Shown here in pieces: positions 37,118-46,542 of a stretch of 64,000 bases of DNA (the first letter of the stretch is position 1; each line of letters opens with the position of its first letter). Made by a program: the position numbers and the translations under genes. The DNA is taken from assembly GCA_027013145.1 (NCBI GenBank), contig JALUXX010000060.1:62001-126000 (forward strand), given 5' to 3'. Below the pieces are notes generated by a model. That model did no database searches, was not told the DNA's origin, and worked only from the letters and a program-made list of their open reading frames with translations. This DNA comes from Gammaproteobacteria bacterium. GTDB lineage: Bacteria > Pseudomonadota > Gammaproteobacteria > 21-64-14.

Positions 37118-37957
37118 TCAGGCCTCCAGCAGGCGCTGGACCTCTTCGATCTCCTCGCTGCCCTCGGTGATCTCCACGACGCTCACGTCGGTATCGATGC
37201 CGAGACGGCGGAAAGCCGGGACGGTGGACCAGTCGACCTGGGAGTGGGGATGGGTGCCGCCGAGATAGCTCTGCAGGTTCGCGACCAGGACGACGTCGAC
37301 GAGGTCCGGCGGCCCGTCGGGGTCGCGCTGCAGGTCCTCGTGCTCGGCGGCGACCGCGACCAGGCTCGGGGGAAACCCCCAGGAGGTGAGGATGTGCGCG
37401 CCGATGCGCGGGTGGTGCTCGGCCACGAGCCGGTCGAGGGTGATCATGTCGCCCAGCAGACGCGGGTCGTCCTCGGCGCGGGTGAGGATCGGCAGCGCGC
37501 CGACGTCGTGCAACAGGCCCGCGAGCATCGCCTGATCCGGCGAGAGGCCAGGGACGCGGGCGGCGAGCACGCGCGCGATGGCCGCGACCTGGACGTTGTG
37601 CTCCCAGAGGGCGCGCAGACGCCGGTCGAGGAAGTCCGTCGTCGCCTGGAACATCTGCTTCATGACCAGGCTGGTGACGAGGTTGCGCACCAGGGCGTTG
37701 CCGAGACGCGAGACCGCCATCGGCAGGCTGTCGATCGGTTTCGAGGCACGGTAGAGCGGCGAGTTCACGACCTGGATCAGGCGCGCGGAGAGCGCGGCGT
37801 CGGTGGCGATGAGGTCGGCGGTCTGACGCGCATTGGTCTTGCCGTTCTCCACTGCGTCGCGGACCCGTAGCGCAACCTCCGGGAGCGTCGGCAGTTCGAA
37901 GCGGTTCTGCTCCAGGTCGGCGACGAGCGAGGAGAGGAAGGATTCCGGGGATGTCAA
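37118..37957 (-). CDS. HDOD-domain protein
   Basis: A 279-residue protein with one HDOD domain (about 20-215): FELPTLPEVALRVRDAVE, LIATDAALSARLIQVVNSPLYR, AVSRLGNALVRNLVTSLVM, and HNVQVAAIARVLA. HDOD proteins lack the HD metal phosphodiesterase residues and act in signalling or stress. It is convergent with lysS. Confidence 0.88.
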   Translation of the reverse strand: MTSPESFLSSLVADLEQNRFELPTLPEVALRVRDAVENGKTNARQTADLIATDAALSARLIQVVNSPLYRASKPIDSLPMAVSRLGNALVRNLVTSLVMKQMFQATTDFLDRRLRALWEHNVQVAAIARVLAARVPGLSPDQAMLAGLLHDVGALPILTRAEDDPRLLGDMITLDRLVAEHHPRIGAHILTSWGFPPSLVAVAAEHEDLQRDPDGPPDLVDVVLVANLQSYLGGTHPHSQVDWSTVPAFRRLGIDTDVSVVEITEGSEEIEEVQRLLEA

Positions 37958-38044
37958 GCGTTGGTCCTCACGTGCCGGGCGATCTCTGCCTCACCGTAGC
38001 GGCCGGCGCCGCGGATTTTTGAGGGCGGCACCTGAATCGCCCGC

Positions 38045-39106
38045 TCAGGGCGCAGCGGGTCCACCGGCTTCCTCCTCGAGGGGGTAGGGCAGGGGGCGGG
38101 CGAGCAGCAGCGGCCCCGCGGCGTCCCAGAGGCGGACTTCGCCCGCGGCGCTCGCGATCTGCACGACGGCGAGGAGGAGATATCCGCCGTCCGGGGCCGG
38201 CGCCGCGTCGACCACGGCCCCCACGTCGGTCCCGGCGCCGGTATCGGGTGCGAACAGGGGGTCGCCCGGGCGCGGCTCGCGTGCGGCGGCCGCGTGGGCG
38301 AGGATCATGTGGCGCTTGAGCTTGCCCAGATACTGCATCCGGGCGACCACCTCCTGGCCCGGATAGCAGCCCTTGCGGAAGCTCACGCCGTCGACGCGAT
38401 GCAGGTTGGCCATCTGCGGCACGAAGCGCCCGGCGGTCTCGGGATGGACGACGGGCAGCCCGGCCTGGATCTCGAGCAGGCGCCACACCGCGGCTCCCAC
38501 CGGGGCGGCGTGCACGTTCAGGGAATCCCAGATCCCGCGCATTGCCGCGGGCGGCGCGTAGATCTCGAAGCGGGGGTGCACCCCGGGGACCCCCACGATC
38601 GTCGCTTCACGGCTCTGCAGCACCCGGCCGGCGCCGGACGGCGCGGCGCCTGCCGCCGCCGCCACGAGTTCCTCCGCCCGCGGGCCGCTGACCCCGACGC
38701 GCGCGAGCTCCGCGTCCACCTCCAGGCTCACGCGCGAGCGCAACACGAAGCGGCGCAGACGATCCACGACGGACTCGGTCAGTGCGCCCGGCAGGCGCAG
38801 CCGGTACTCGTCGCCGCGCCGGAACAGGCGCAGAACGGCCAGCATCCGACCCTTCGGGTCGCAGTAGGCGGCAAGACGCGAGTCCCCGGGGCCCAGTCCC
38901 GCCACGTCGTTGGTCAACTGGGCGTGCAGGAAGGCGCCGGCGTCCTCGCCCCGGGCCGCGATGAGGCCGTAGTGGGAGAGGTCGCAGAACACGTTGCCGG
39001 TGACCGCCATACGGCGTTCCCGCTCGGGGTTGCCGAAGTCGGCCACCGTGCCGTCGTCGAACTCCGCCCCCGCGTCGCGGAGAAAGTCGCGCCAATCCGC
39101 ATCCAT
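38045..39106 (-). CDS. ygfZ: folate-dependent YgfZ/GcvT-like protein
   Basis: A 353-residue protein of the YgfZ family, which helps assemble or repair Fe-S enzymes and needs folate. The diagnostic motif is KGCYPGQEVVARMQYLGKLKR near residue 235. An N-terminal GcvT-like fold (FCDLSHYGLIAARGEDAGAFLHAQLTNDV) is clear. It is divergent from the sdh operon, whose flavoprotein and Fe-S subunits may need it. Confidence 0.92.
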   Translation of the reverse strand: MDADWRDFLRDAGAEFDDGTVADFGNPERERRMAVTGNVFCDLSHYGLIAARGEDAGAFLHAQLTNDVAGLGPGDSRLAAYCDPKGRMLAVLRLFRRGDEYRLRLPGALTESVVDRLRRFVLRSRVSLEVDAELARVGVSGPRAEELVAAAAGAAPSGAGRVLQSREATIVGVPGVHPRFEIYAPPAAMRGIWDSLNVHAAPVGAAVWRLLEIQAGLPVVHPETAGRFVPQMANLHRVDGVSFRKGCYPGQEVVARMQYLGKLKRHMILAHAAAAREPRPGDPLFAPDTGAGTDVGAVVDAAPAPDGGYLLLAVVQIASAAGEVRLWDAAGPLLLARPLPYPLEEEAGGPAAP

Positions 39107-39281
39107 CGACCGGGTCGCCTCCAGGTCCGTCGCCGACGCTCCAGTCTACCGCGCGCGGGGTACGACGCAAGGAGCGCGTGTCCGCCCCGTTCTGGACAGA
39201 CCGACATGGCAAGGCTTACTGTATCGACAGGCCGCGGTGCCGACCCGAACGGGCGGCCCGTTGCGGAGAGGGACCAGACGC

Positions 39282-39671
39282 GTGCGGAGCGATGATCCAC
39301 GACCGGTGGCGCTGAACCTGTTGCGTATCCGCTTTCCGGCTCCCGCGGTGCTCTCGATCCTCCACCGTATCGCGGGCCTGCTGTTATTCCTCGGGGTCCC
39401 GCTCGCCGTCTATCTGATGGAGCTTTCGCTTTCCGGGCCGGCCGGTTTCGCACGCGCGGAGGCGCTGCTCGCCGCGCCGGCACTGCGGTTCGCGGGATTG
39501 GTGATTCTCTGGGCCTTCAGCCACCACCTCCTGGCCGGGGTGCGTCATCTGCTGCTGGATCTCGATATCGGGATCTCAAAGGCCGCCGCGCATGCCAGTG
39601 CCTGGTTCGTCAACCTCGCCGCAGCCGGGGTCGTCGTGGCGTATCTGGGATACCTCGGAGGGTTGTGGTGA
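39282..39671 (+). CDS. sdhC: succinate dehydrogenase cytochrome b556 subunit
   Basis: A 129-residue membrane anchor with three helices. [22 protein letters not shown] (quinone-site Ser and Arg) and [18 protein letters not shown] (heme-ligand His) are typical. The GTG at 39282 is chosen to give [23 protein letters not shown] near the N-terminus. It overlaps sdhD. Confidence 0.9.
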   Translation: MRSDDPRPVALNLLRIRFPAPAVLSILHRIAGLLLFLGVPLAVYLMELSLSGPAGFARAEALLAAPALRFAGLVILWAFSHHLLAGVRHLLLDLDIGISKAAAHASAWFVNLAAAGVVVAYLGYLGGLW

Positions 39672-40006
39672 GCGCACGCAACCACGGCCTGCGCGGGTGG
39701 GTCCTGCAGCGGCTCACGGCGCTCTATCTGGCGCTGTTCCTGCTGTATCTGCTCGTGCATCTGTCGGTATCCGCACCTGCGACCGTCGCCGAGTGGCGCG
39801 CTTGGGTCGGGGACCCGCTCGTCAACGGCGCCTGGGCGGTATTCTTCGCCGCGCTCCTGATGCACGCGTGGGTGGGTGTGCGCGACGTGATCCTGGATTA
39901 CGTCCGGCCCGCGGGTCTGCGGCTGATCGTCCTGTTCGCGCTCGGACTGTATCTGCTCGCGCTCGGCTACTGGGCGCTGGTGGTGCTGCTGGCGGTCGCG
40001 CCATGA
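39668..40006 (+). CDS. sdhD: succinate dehydrogenase membrane anchor subunit D
   Basis: A 112-residue membrane anchor with three helices. [20 protein letters not shown] and [14 protein letters not shown] (second heme/quinone-side His) mark it as SdhD. GTG 39668 overlaps the sdhC stop; the GTG at 39665 just before is an alternative. Its stop overlaps sdhA by 4 bases. Confidence 0.9.
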   Translation: MSARNHGLRGWVLQRLTALYLALFLLYLLVHLSVSAPATVAEWRAWVGDPLVNGAWAVFFAALLMHAWVGVRDVILDYVRPAGLRLIVLFALGLYLLALGYWALVVLLAVAP

Positions 40007-41766
40007 GTCTCACGCGGCGCAAGTTCGACACCCTCATCATCGGCGCCGGCGGGGCGGGGCTGCGCGCGGCCCTGCAACTGGCGCGCGCCGAAGCGTCGGT
40101 GGCGGTGGTGTCGAAGGTGTTCCCCACGCGCTCGCATACCGTGGCCGCGCAGGGGGGCGTCAACGCCGCCCTCGCCAACGTCGTGGCGGACAACTGGCAC
40201 TTCCACATGTTCGACACGGTCAAGGGCAGCGATTACCTCGGCGACCAGGACGCGGTGGAGTACATGTGCCGCGCGGCGCCGCGGGTTGTATACGAACTGG
40301 AGCACCTGGGCGTGCCGTTCTCGCGCCTGGACGACGGGCGCATCTATCAGCGCCCGTTCGGCGGCCAGAGTCTGGACTACGGCGGCGACCAGGCCGCGCG
40401 CACCTGTGCGGCGGCCGACCGCACCGGGCATGCCATCCTCCACTCGCTGTACCAGCAGAACATCGCCGCGCGCACGCACTTCTTCGACGAATTCTTCGCC
40501 GTCGATCTGATCCTCGACGCCGAGGGCTATGTGCTGGGCGCGGTGGCGCTGGAGATCGAGACCGGCGAGGCGGTCGTCATCGAGGCCAAGGCGACCCTGC
40601 TCGCCACCGGCGGCGCCGGACAGCTCTTCCGCACTTCGACCAACGCCCTGATCAATACCGGCGACGGGATGGCGATGGCCCTGCGCGCGGGGATCCCGTT
40701 GCAGGACCCGGAATTCTTTCAGTTCCATCCCACCGGGATCGCGGGCAAGGGCATGCTGATCACCGAGGGGGCGCGGGGCGAAGGCGGCTACCTGGTCAAC
40801 GCGGACGGCGAGCGCTTCATGGAGCGTTACGCACCGCACGCCAAGGACCTCGCCAGCCGCGACGTGGTCAGTCGGGCGATCGCCACGGAGGTGCGCGAGG
40901 GGCGCGGGTGCGGGCCGGACCGGGACCATGTCCTGCTACGGCTCGATCACCTCGGAGCCGAGGTGATCATGAAGCGGCTGCCGGGGATCCGCGAGACGAT
41001 CCGCACCTTCCTCGGGATCGATCCGATCGCGACCCCGGTGCCCGTGTATCCGACCGCGCACTACACGATGGGCGGAATCCCGAGCAACCGCTACGGACAG
41101 GTCGTGGTCCCGGAGCGGGAAGGGGCCGAGGAGCCGATTCCCGGCTTCTACGCGGCCGGGGAATGCGCCTGCGTCTCCGTGCACGGCGCCAACCGGCTGG
41201 GCGGAAACTCGCTCCTCGACATCCTCGTGTTCGGGCGTGCGGCGGGCAACCACATCACCGCCTACCTCAAGGAGACCCGTTACCACCGGCCGTTGCCGCA
41301 GGACGCCGCCGATGCGGCGCTCGCGCGTCTGGCGCGCTGGGAGCGGGACGGGGACGGGGAGTCGGTCGACGGCCTGCGCGGCGAGCTGCAGCGGGTGATG
41401 GAGGAGCACTGCGGGGTGTTCCGAAACGAGGAGGTGCTCGCGGACGGGGTGCGCAAGGTGGCGGAGATCGAGCGGCGGCTGCAGGACGCGCGCCTGCGGG
41501 ACCACAGTCGCGTGTTCAATACCGCGCGCATCGAGGCCCTGGAACTCGAGAACCTGGTGGAGGTCGCGCTCGCCACGGTCACCGCGGCACTGGCACGGCG
41601 CGAGAGCCGCGGGGCGCACAGCCGCATCGACTATCCGGAGCGCGACGATGTGCACTGGCTGCGGCACAGCCTGTACTATCGGGAGGGGCGGCGTCTGGAC
41701 TACAAGCCGGTGCGGATGAAGCCGATCACCGTGGAGGCGTTCCCGCCCAAGGAGCGGGTCTATTGA
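40003..41766 (+). CDS. sdhA: succinate dehydrogenase flavoprotein subunit
   Basis: A 587-residue subunit oxidising succinate to fumarate. FAD site ([17 protein letters not shown]), the covalent flavin histidine in [37 protein letters not shown], and [22 protein letters not shown] are all present. SdhE, needed for flavin attachment, is coded three genes downstream. Confidence 0.98.
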   Translation: MSLTRRKFDTLIIGAGGAGLRAALQLARAEASVAVVSKVFPTRSHTVAAQGGVNAALANVVADNWHFHMFDTVKGSDYLGDQDAVEYMCRAAPRVVYELEHLGVPFSRLDDGRIYQRPFGGQSLDYGGDQAARTCAAADRTGHAILHSLYQQNIAARTHFFDEFFAVDLILDAEGYVLGAVALEIETGEAVVIEAKATLLATGGAGQLFRTSTNALINTGDGMAMALRAGIPLQDPEFFQFHPTGIAGKGMLITEGARGEGGYLVNADGERFMERYAPHAKDLASRDVVSRAIATEVREGRGCGPDRDHVLLRLDHLGAEVIMKRLPGIRETIRTFLGIDPIATPVPVYPTAHYTMGGIPSNRYGQVVVPEREGAEEPIPGFYAAGECACVSVHGANRLGGNSLLDILVFGRAAGNHITAYLKETRYHRPLPQDAADAALARLARWERDGDGESVDGLRGELQRVMEEHCGVFRNEEVLADGVRKVAEIERRLQDARLRDHSRVFNTARIEALELENLVEVALATVTAALARRESRGAHSRIDYPERDDVHWLRHSLYYREGRRLDYKPVRMKPITVEAFPPKERVY

Positions 41767-41773
41767 CGGACTG

Positions 41774-41792
41774 TCGGCGGACGGTCCGCCGA
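41774..41792. repeat. short perfect inverted repeat between sdhA and sdhB
   Basis: TCGGCGGAC (41774-41782) and GTCCGCCGA (41784-41792) pair around one G, just after the sdhA stop. It is the only notable structure in the 166-base gap and could be an mRNA stabilising hairpin that sets subunit ratios. Confidence 0.45.
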
Positions 41793-41932
41793 TGCGGGGT
41801 GGCAACGACCCGCACCCGAGTCGGACAGGGGAGTGTTCGATGCAGCGGAGCCGCGCACGGGTGTGCGCCGGGCGCGGCGAGTGGAAAGGGTCCGTCTCGG
41901 ACCTTGTCGGCAAACTGCCAGGGGAGCGGAAG

Positions 41933-42628
41933 ATGAGGTTCTCGATCTATCGCTACGACCCCGACGCCGACCGCGCCCCGCGCATGCAGTCCTATGAGCT
42001 GGAGGCGGTGGAGCCGGGGATGATGCTGCTCGACGCGCTGCTGCGTCTCAAGGCGCGCGACGAGACCCTCAGCTTCCGGCGCTCCTGCGGCGAAGGAGTG
42101 TGCGGCTCGGATGGGATGAACATCAACGGGCGCAACGGGCTCGCCTGCATCACGCCGCTGGCGGGTCTGAAGGAGCCCGTGGTGCTGCGCCCGCTCCCGG
42201 GCCTGCCGGTGATTCGTGACCTCGTGGTCGACATGAGCCGTTTCTACCGCCACTATCGGGCGGTGCGACCGTATCTCATCAACCGCGACCCGGAACCGGA
42301 GGTGGAGCGGCGCCAGTCGCCGCGCGAGCGCGAACGCCTCGACGGGCTCTACGAATGCATTTTGTGCGCCTGCTGTACGACCGGCTGTCCCTCGTTCTGG
42401 TGGAACCCGGACCGGTTCCTCGGGCCGGCGGCGTTGCTGCAGGCCTACCGCTTCATCGCCGACAGCCGGGACCAGGCCACGGAGGAGCGGCTCGATGCGC
42501 TGGAGGGACCCTATCGGCTGTTCCGCTGTCGAAATATCATGAACTGCGTCGAGTTCTGCCCCAAGGGACTCAACCCGACCCGCGCCATCGGGCATATCCG
42601 CGAGCTCATGGTGAAGCGTTCGATATGA
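41933..42628 (+). CDS. sdhB: succinate dehydrogenase iron-sulfur subunit
   Basis: A 231-residue subunit. The [2Fe-2S] cluster Cys lie in FRRSCGEGVCGSDGMNI and NGLACIT; the [4Fe-4S] in CILCACCTTGCPS; the [3Fe-4S] in CRNIMNC and EFCPKGLNPTRAIGHI. The ATG at 41933 gives the family start MRFSIYRYDPD and follows GGGGAGCGG. Longer in-frame starts upstream code for no family sequence. Confidence 0.97.
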   Translation: MRFSIYRYDPDADRAPRMQSYELEAVEPGMMLLDALLRLKARDETLSFRRSCGEGVCGSDGMNINGRNGLACITPLAGLKEPVVLRPLPGLPVIRDLVVDMSRFYRHYRAVRPYLINRDPEPEVERRQSPRERERLDGLYECILCACCTTGCPSFWWNPDRFLGPAALLQAYRFIADSRDQATEERLDALEGPYRLFRCRNIMNCVEFCPKGLNPTRAIGHIRELMVKRSI

Positions 42629-42897
42629 AGGCGGACGGGCCCAACGGCGGCGCGGAGACCGAACTCGCGCGCCTGCGCTGGGGATGCCGGCGCGGGATGC
42701 GCGAATTGGACCTGCTGTTGCTCGGGTTTCTCGAGCGCGGCTATGCGGCGCAGCCGGCGCCGCTGCGTGCGGCGTTCCGGCGCCTGTTGCGCACGCCGGA
42801 TCCGCTGCTGCTGGAATGGCTGCTCGGGAAGTGCGCCCCACGGGAACGGGAGTTGGCCGATGTCGTCGCGCAAATCCGCCGTACCGCTGGAGCTTGA
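42625..42897 (+). CDS. sdhE: FAD assembly factor SdhE
   Basis: A 90-residue chaperone that promotes covalent flavinylation of SdhA. The hallmark RGMRELD motif appears at residues 24-30 (CRRGMRELDLLLLGFLERGY), and a five-helix layout is evident. It overlaps the sdhB stop by 4 bases. Confidence 0.95.
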   Translation: MKADGPNGGAETELARLRWGCRRGMRELDLLLLGFLERGYAAQPAPLRAAFRRLLRTPDPLLLEWLLGKCAPRERELADVVAQIRRTAGA

Positions 42898-43321
42898 TCC
42901 GCGTCCCTCGCGGCGCCTGGGGGTGTTCGCGCTGGTCGTCTACGGCGGCGCGCTCGCCGTGATGGCGGCGCTCGCCCTGCCCTGGTGGGGCGTGGTGGCG
43001 GTGACCGGGGCGGTCCTGGTGGAGTTCGTCCGCTTTTTCCGCGAGCACGTGCTGCGCTCCGGTCCACGCGCGATTCTCAAGTTGATCTGGGACGAGGACG
43101 GGCGCTGGACGTTGTTCACCGCGCGCGCGGCCTTCGAGGCGGTATTACTGCCGGCGAGCGTGGTCTATCCGGAACTGGTCATCCTGCGCTTCCGGTTCGT
43201 GCCGCGCGCCGCGGACGGCCTCCCGCGACGCCGGGCAACCGTCCTGCTGCTGCCGGACAGCCTCGACCGGCGCAGCTTCCGGCGTCTGCGCATGCGCCTG
43301 GAAATGGAGGCGACCCGTTAG
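42860..43321 (+). CDS. ygfX: YgfX/CptA-like membrane protein
   Basis: A 153-residue protein with two adjacent membrane helices (about 20-50) and a basic C-terminal cytoplasmic region ending DSLDRRSFRRLRMRLEM. Pairing with sdhE (E. coli ygfY-ygfX) supports the assignment. E. coli YgfX has been called a toxin affecting cell division proteins; this is not proven here. It overlaps sdhE by 38 bases. Confidence 0.7.
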   Translation: MSSRKSAVPLELDPRPSRRLGVFALVVYGGALAVMAALALPWWGVVAVTGAVLVEFVRFFREHVLRSGPRAILKLIWDEDGRWTLFTARAAFEAVLLPASVVYPELVILRFRFVPRAADGLPRRRATVLLLPDSLDRRSFRRLRMRLEMEATR

Positions 43322-43345
43322 GTCGGGTCGGCGTGGCGGGCAGCG

Positions 43346-43506
43346 TAGGGCCGGGCTTGCCCGGCCTACCGGCCGACGCCGGGGATCGGCTCGACATTGT
43401 CCGGGTCGGGCGTCGTCGGCGGGGCAAGCCCCGCCCTACGGGTGCCCGGATCGGTATGGGGCAGCATAGGGCCGGGCTTGCCCGGCCTACCGGCCGACGC
43501 CGGGGA
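43346..43506. repeat. dispersed intergenic repeat, two direct 40-bp copies and an inverted relative
   Basis: TAGGGCCGGGCTTGCCCGGC... occurs at 43346-43385 and again at 43467-43506, identical over 40 bases. Between them, near 43413-43438, is a related unit in the other orientation (GTCGGCGGGGCAAGCCCCGC). Each has a CCGGGC-TT-GCCCGG hairpin core, shared with the 4.9-5.1 kb repeat. The second copy runs into the end of nadB. Confidence 0.8.
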
Positions 43507-45136
43507 CGAGGATGGTGTCCTGGGGCGGGCGGGTGGAGTCCGGTTCCGGGTAATCCAGGGTGTAGTGGAGCCCGCGACTCTCGGTGCGGCTCATGGCCGA
43601 GCGGATGATCAGTTCGGCCGCGAGCGCCAGGTTGCGCAGCTCCAGCAGGTCGTGGGTGACCCGGAAGTTTCCGTAGTACTCGTTGATCTCCCGGCGCAGC
43701 AGCTCCACCCGGTGCAGCGCGCGTTCGAGTCGTTTGGTCGTGCGTACGATGCCGACATAGTCCCACATGAAGCGGCGCAGTTCCTGCCAGTTGTGCGAGA
43801 CCACGACCATCTCGTCGGAGTCGGTGACCCGGCTCTCGTCCCAGGGCGGGAGGGGCGGCGGGGGCGGCGTATCGGCCAGGCGCTCCCGGATGTCGGCGGC
43901 CGCGGAACGCGCGAAGACCAGGCATTCGAGCAGCGAGTTGCTGGCCATCCGATTGGCCCCGTGGAGCCCGGTGAAGGCGACCTCGCCCACGGCATAGAGC
44001 CCGACGATGTCGGTGCGTCCGCGCAGATCCGTCATCACCCCGCCGCAGGTGTAGTGGGCCGCGGGCACGACCGGCACCGGGCCCGTGGTGAGGTCGTAGC
44101 CGAATTCCAGGCAGCGGGCCTGGATGTTGGGGAAGTGGTCGCGGATGAATTGCGCCGGTTTGTGGCTGATGTCCAGGAGGACGGAATCGATGCCGAGGCG
44201 CTTCATCTCGTGGTCGATGGCGCGCGCGACGATGTCCCGCGGGGCGAGTTCGGCGCGGCTATCGAAGCGCTCCATGAAGCGGGTTCCGTCGGGGAGCAGC
44301 AGCCGGCCGCCTTCGCCGCGTACCGCTTCGCTGATCAGGAACGATTTCGCCTTCGGATGGTACAGGCAGGTCGGGTGGAACTGGATGAACTCGAGGTTCG
44401 CCACGCGGCAGCCCGCACGCCAGGCGATCGCGAGGCCGTCGCCGGTCGAGCCGTCGGGATTGCTGCTATAGAGGTAGACGCGGCTCGCCCCACCGGTGGC
44501 GAGGACCACGAAGCGGGCGGCGATCGTCTCGACCCGCCCGCGCCGGCGGTCGAGGACGTAGGCCCCGAGACAGCGGTTGTCATCCAACCCGAGTTTGCGG
44601 CCCGTGACGAGGTCCACCACCATATGGTCGGGCAGCAGCGTGACGTCCGGTTGTGCCCGCACCCGCTCGAGGAGCGTGGATTCGATCGCGCGCCCGCTGG
44701 CGTCGGCGGCATGGATGACGCGCCGGTGGCCGTGCCCGCCCTCGCGGGTGAGATGGAAGACCTCGCTGCCGTCGCTGCGCGTCATACGGCTGAACGGCAC
44801 CCCCAGTTCGACGAGCCAGCCGATCGCCTCGGGACCGCGCTCGACGGTGAATCGCACGACATCCTCGTGACACAGGCCGGCGCCGGCGGCGAGGGTGTCC
44901 GCGACATGGGCGTCGATCGAGTCGGATTCGTCGAGGACCGCGGAGACGCCGCCCTGCGCGTAGTAGGTCCCGCCCTCCTGGAGAGCCGCTTTCGACAGCA
45001 CCGCGACGCGTGCGTGCCGTGCCAGTCCGAGGGCCAGGGTCAACCCCGCCGCGCCGCTGCCGATCACCAGCACGTCGTAAGGCGGCGCCGCCCCTCCACG
45101 GCCGTGGTGCGCGCGGTGCTTCGCGCTCGAATTCAT
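43487..45136 (-). CDS. nadB: L-aspartate oxidase
   Basis: A 549-residue flavoenzyme that makes iminoaspartate for NAD synthesis. FAD site ([20 protein letters not shown]), [44 protein letters not shown] and [30 protein letters not shown] are all seen. The last residues and stop codon lie inside a repeat copy. It is divergent from rpoE, the usual gammaproteobacterial arrangement. Confidence 0.96.
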   Translation of the reverse strand: MNSSAKHRAHHGRGGAAPPYDVLVIGSGAAGLTLALGLARHARVAVLSKAALQEGGTYYAQGGVSAVLDESDSIDAHVADTLAAGAGLCHEDVVRFTVERGPEAIGWLVELGVPFSRMTRSDGSEVFHLTREGGHGHRRVIHAADASGRAIESTLLERVRAQPDVTLLPDHMVVDLVTGRKLGLDDNRCLGAYVLDRRRGRVETIAARFVVLATGGASRVYLYSSNPDGSTGDGLAIAWRAGCRVANLEFIQFHPTCLYHPKAKSFLISEAVRGEGGRLLLPDGTRFMERFDSRAELAPRDIVARAIDHEMKRLGIDSVLLDISHKPAQFIRDHFPNIQARCLEFGYDLTTGPVPVVPAAHYTCGGVMTDLRGRTDIVGLYAVGEVAFTGLHGANRMASNSLLECLVFARSAAADIRERLADTPPPPPLPPWDESRVTDSDEMVVVSHNWQELRRFMWDYVGIVRTTKRLERALHRVELLRREINEYYGNFRVTHDLLELRNLALAAELIIRSAMSRTESRGLHYTLDYPEPDSTRPPQDTILVPGVGR

Positions 45137-45268
45137 GTGCCCTCCGCACCGGTCGACACGTGCGCCCGGCCCCGATGTCTGCGATAATCGCCGGATTTGC
45201 CAAGGCCCACGGGGAGTTGCGCCCGCAGATCCGGCGGCGGAACTATACCCTGAATCGGCGCCGGCGGA

Positions 45269-45296
45269 GAACTATATGGCGATGGAGCGGTCTACC
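45269..45296 (+). promoter_or_regulatory. rpoE: sigma-E-type promoter of rpoE-rseA-rseB
   Basis: GAACTA (45269-45274), a 16-base spacer, and TCTACC (45291-45296) match the sigma-E consensus GAACTT-N16-TCTGA closely. The start would fall near 45303, 40 bases before the rpoE ATG. It implies autoregulation. A second GGAACTA at 45239-45245 has no matching -10. Confidence 0.7.
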
Positions 45297-45342
45297 ATGG
45301 TTGGCGAAGCGACATCGCCCGGTAGTGCGGGGGACGGCCCGA

Positions 45343-45918
45343 ATGGGCGAGCATCGCGCTGACCGGGAGCTGGTCGAACGGGCGCAGCAGGGCGACAGCC
45401 GGGCCTTCGATGCGCTGGTACGCAAGTATCAGCACAAGATCGTCAAGCTGGTCTCCCGCTATCTCCACGACCCGCACGAGTCGCTCGACGTGGCCCAGGA
45501 CGCGTTTCTGAAGGCGTACCGGGCGTTGCGGAACTTCCGCGGTGACAGCGCGTTCTATACGTGGCTCTACCGCATCGCGATCAATACGGCGAAGAATCAC
45601 CTGGTCGCGCAGGGGCGCCGTCCGCCGGACGAGGATGTCGACGCCCAGGAGGCGGAACAGTACGACGGTCAATCGGGTCTAAAGGAGTACGCGACCCCGG
45701 AACACATGCTCCTCAAGGAGGAGATCGAGCGCACGGTGTTTCAGGCGATCGAGGATCTGCCCGAGGACCTGCGCACCGCGATCACGCTGAGGGAACTGGA
45801 AGGCATGAGCTATGAGGAGATCGCCCAGACCATGGACTGCCCCGTGGGCACGGTGCGTTCGCGTATCTTCCGCGCGCGCGAGGCGATCGATCGCAAGCTT
45901 CGGCCTTTGCTGGACTGA
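45343..45918 (+). CDS. rpoE: RNA polymerase sigma-E factor (AlgU/RpoE)
   Basis: A 191-residue envelope-stress sigma factor. Region 2: DALVRKYQHKIVKLVSRYLHDPHESLDVAQDAFLKAYRALRNFRGDSAFYTWLYRIAINTAKN. Region 4: LPEDLRTAITLRELEGMSYEEIAQTMDCPVGTVRSRIFRAREAI. Followed by rseA and rseB. Confidence 0.97.
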   Translation: MGEHRADRELVERAQQGDSRAFDALVRKYQHKIVKLVSRYLHDPHESLDVAQDAFLKAYRALRNFRGDSAFYTWLYRIAINTAKNHLVAQGRRPPDEDVDAQEAEQYDGQSGLKEYATPEHMLLKEEIERTVFQAIEDLPEDLRTAITLRELEGMSYEEIAQTMDCPVGTVRSRIFRAREAIDRKLRPLLD

Positions 45919-45948
45919 CGGTCGGGCCCGGACCGGCTGGAGGGTACC

Positions 45949-46542
45949 ATGAGCGATCCCACCCACGAACAGCTTTCGGCCTTCATGGACGGCGAGTTGG
46001 ATGCGGAACCGGCGCGTTTTCTCCTCCATCGCTTTTTGCAGGACACCGAGATGCGTGGGCGGTGGTACCGCTACCACTTGGTCCGCGAGACGCTGCGTCG
46101 GGGTCTGCCCGCAGCGGTGGACTGTGGGTTCGCGGCGCGCGTCTTCGGGCGTCTCGATTCGCGCACCGGCCGTACTCCGCCGCGGCTTCGGTCGCTGCCG
46201 CCCCTGATCGCCCGCCCGCTGGCGGGTCTGGCGGTCGCCGCGGCGGTCGCCACGGTGGCCGTGCTCGGTTTCCAGTATGTCGGCCCCACCATCCAGCCGG
46301 CCGCGCCGCTGGCCGCGCGGGTATCCGCGGGCGCCGCGGCCCCCGGCTTCGAACCCACCGCGGTGACGGAAACGGGGGCGACGGCCGCCGTCCCGGCCGC
46401 CGTCGCGGATGCCGAGGCGGCGCGTCTCAACGCCTATCTGGTCAACCACAGCGAATACGCCGGCGGTCCGGGCATGGGCGGGATGCTCTCGTATGTCCGG
46501 ATCGTGGGTTATGACCCGGGGGGCGGCGCGGACCGGCGATGA
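45949..46542 (+). CDS. rseA: sigma-E anti-sigma factor RseA (MucA)
   Basis: A 197-residue inner-membrane anti-sigma factor. Its N-terminal cytoplasmic domain (THEQLSAFMDGELDAEPARFLLHRFLQD) binds sigma-E; the membrane helix is about 90-105 and the periplasmic part follows, Ala-rich. Regulated proteolysis by DegS and RseP homologues frees sigma-E. Its end overlaps rseB. Confidence 0.92.
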   Translation: MSDPTHEQLSAFMDGELDAEPARFLLHRFLQDTEMRGRWYRYHLVRETLRRGLPAAVDCGFAARVFGRLDSRTGRTPPRLRSLPPLIARPLAGLAVAAAVATVAVLGFQYVGPTIQPAAPLAARVSAGAAAPGFEPTAVTETGATAAVPAAVADAEAARLNAYLVNHSEYAGGPGMGGMLSYVRIVGYDPGGGADRR

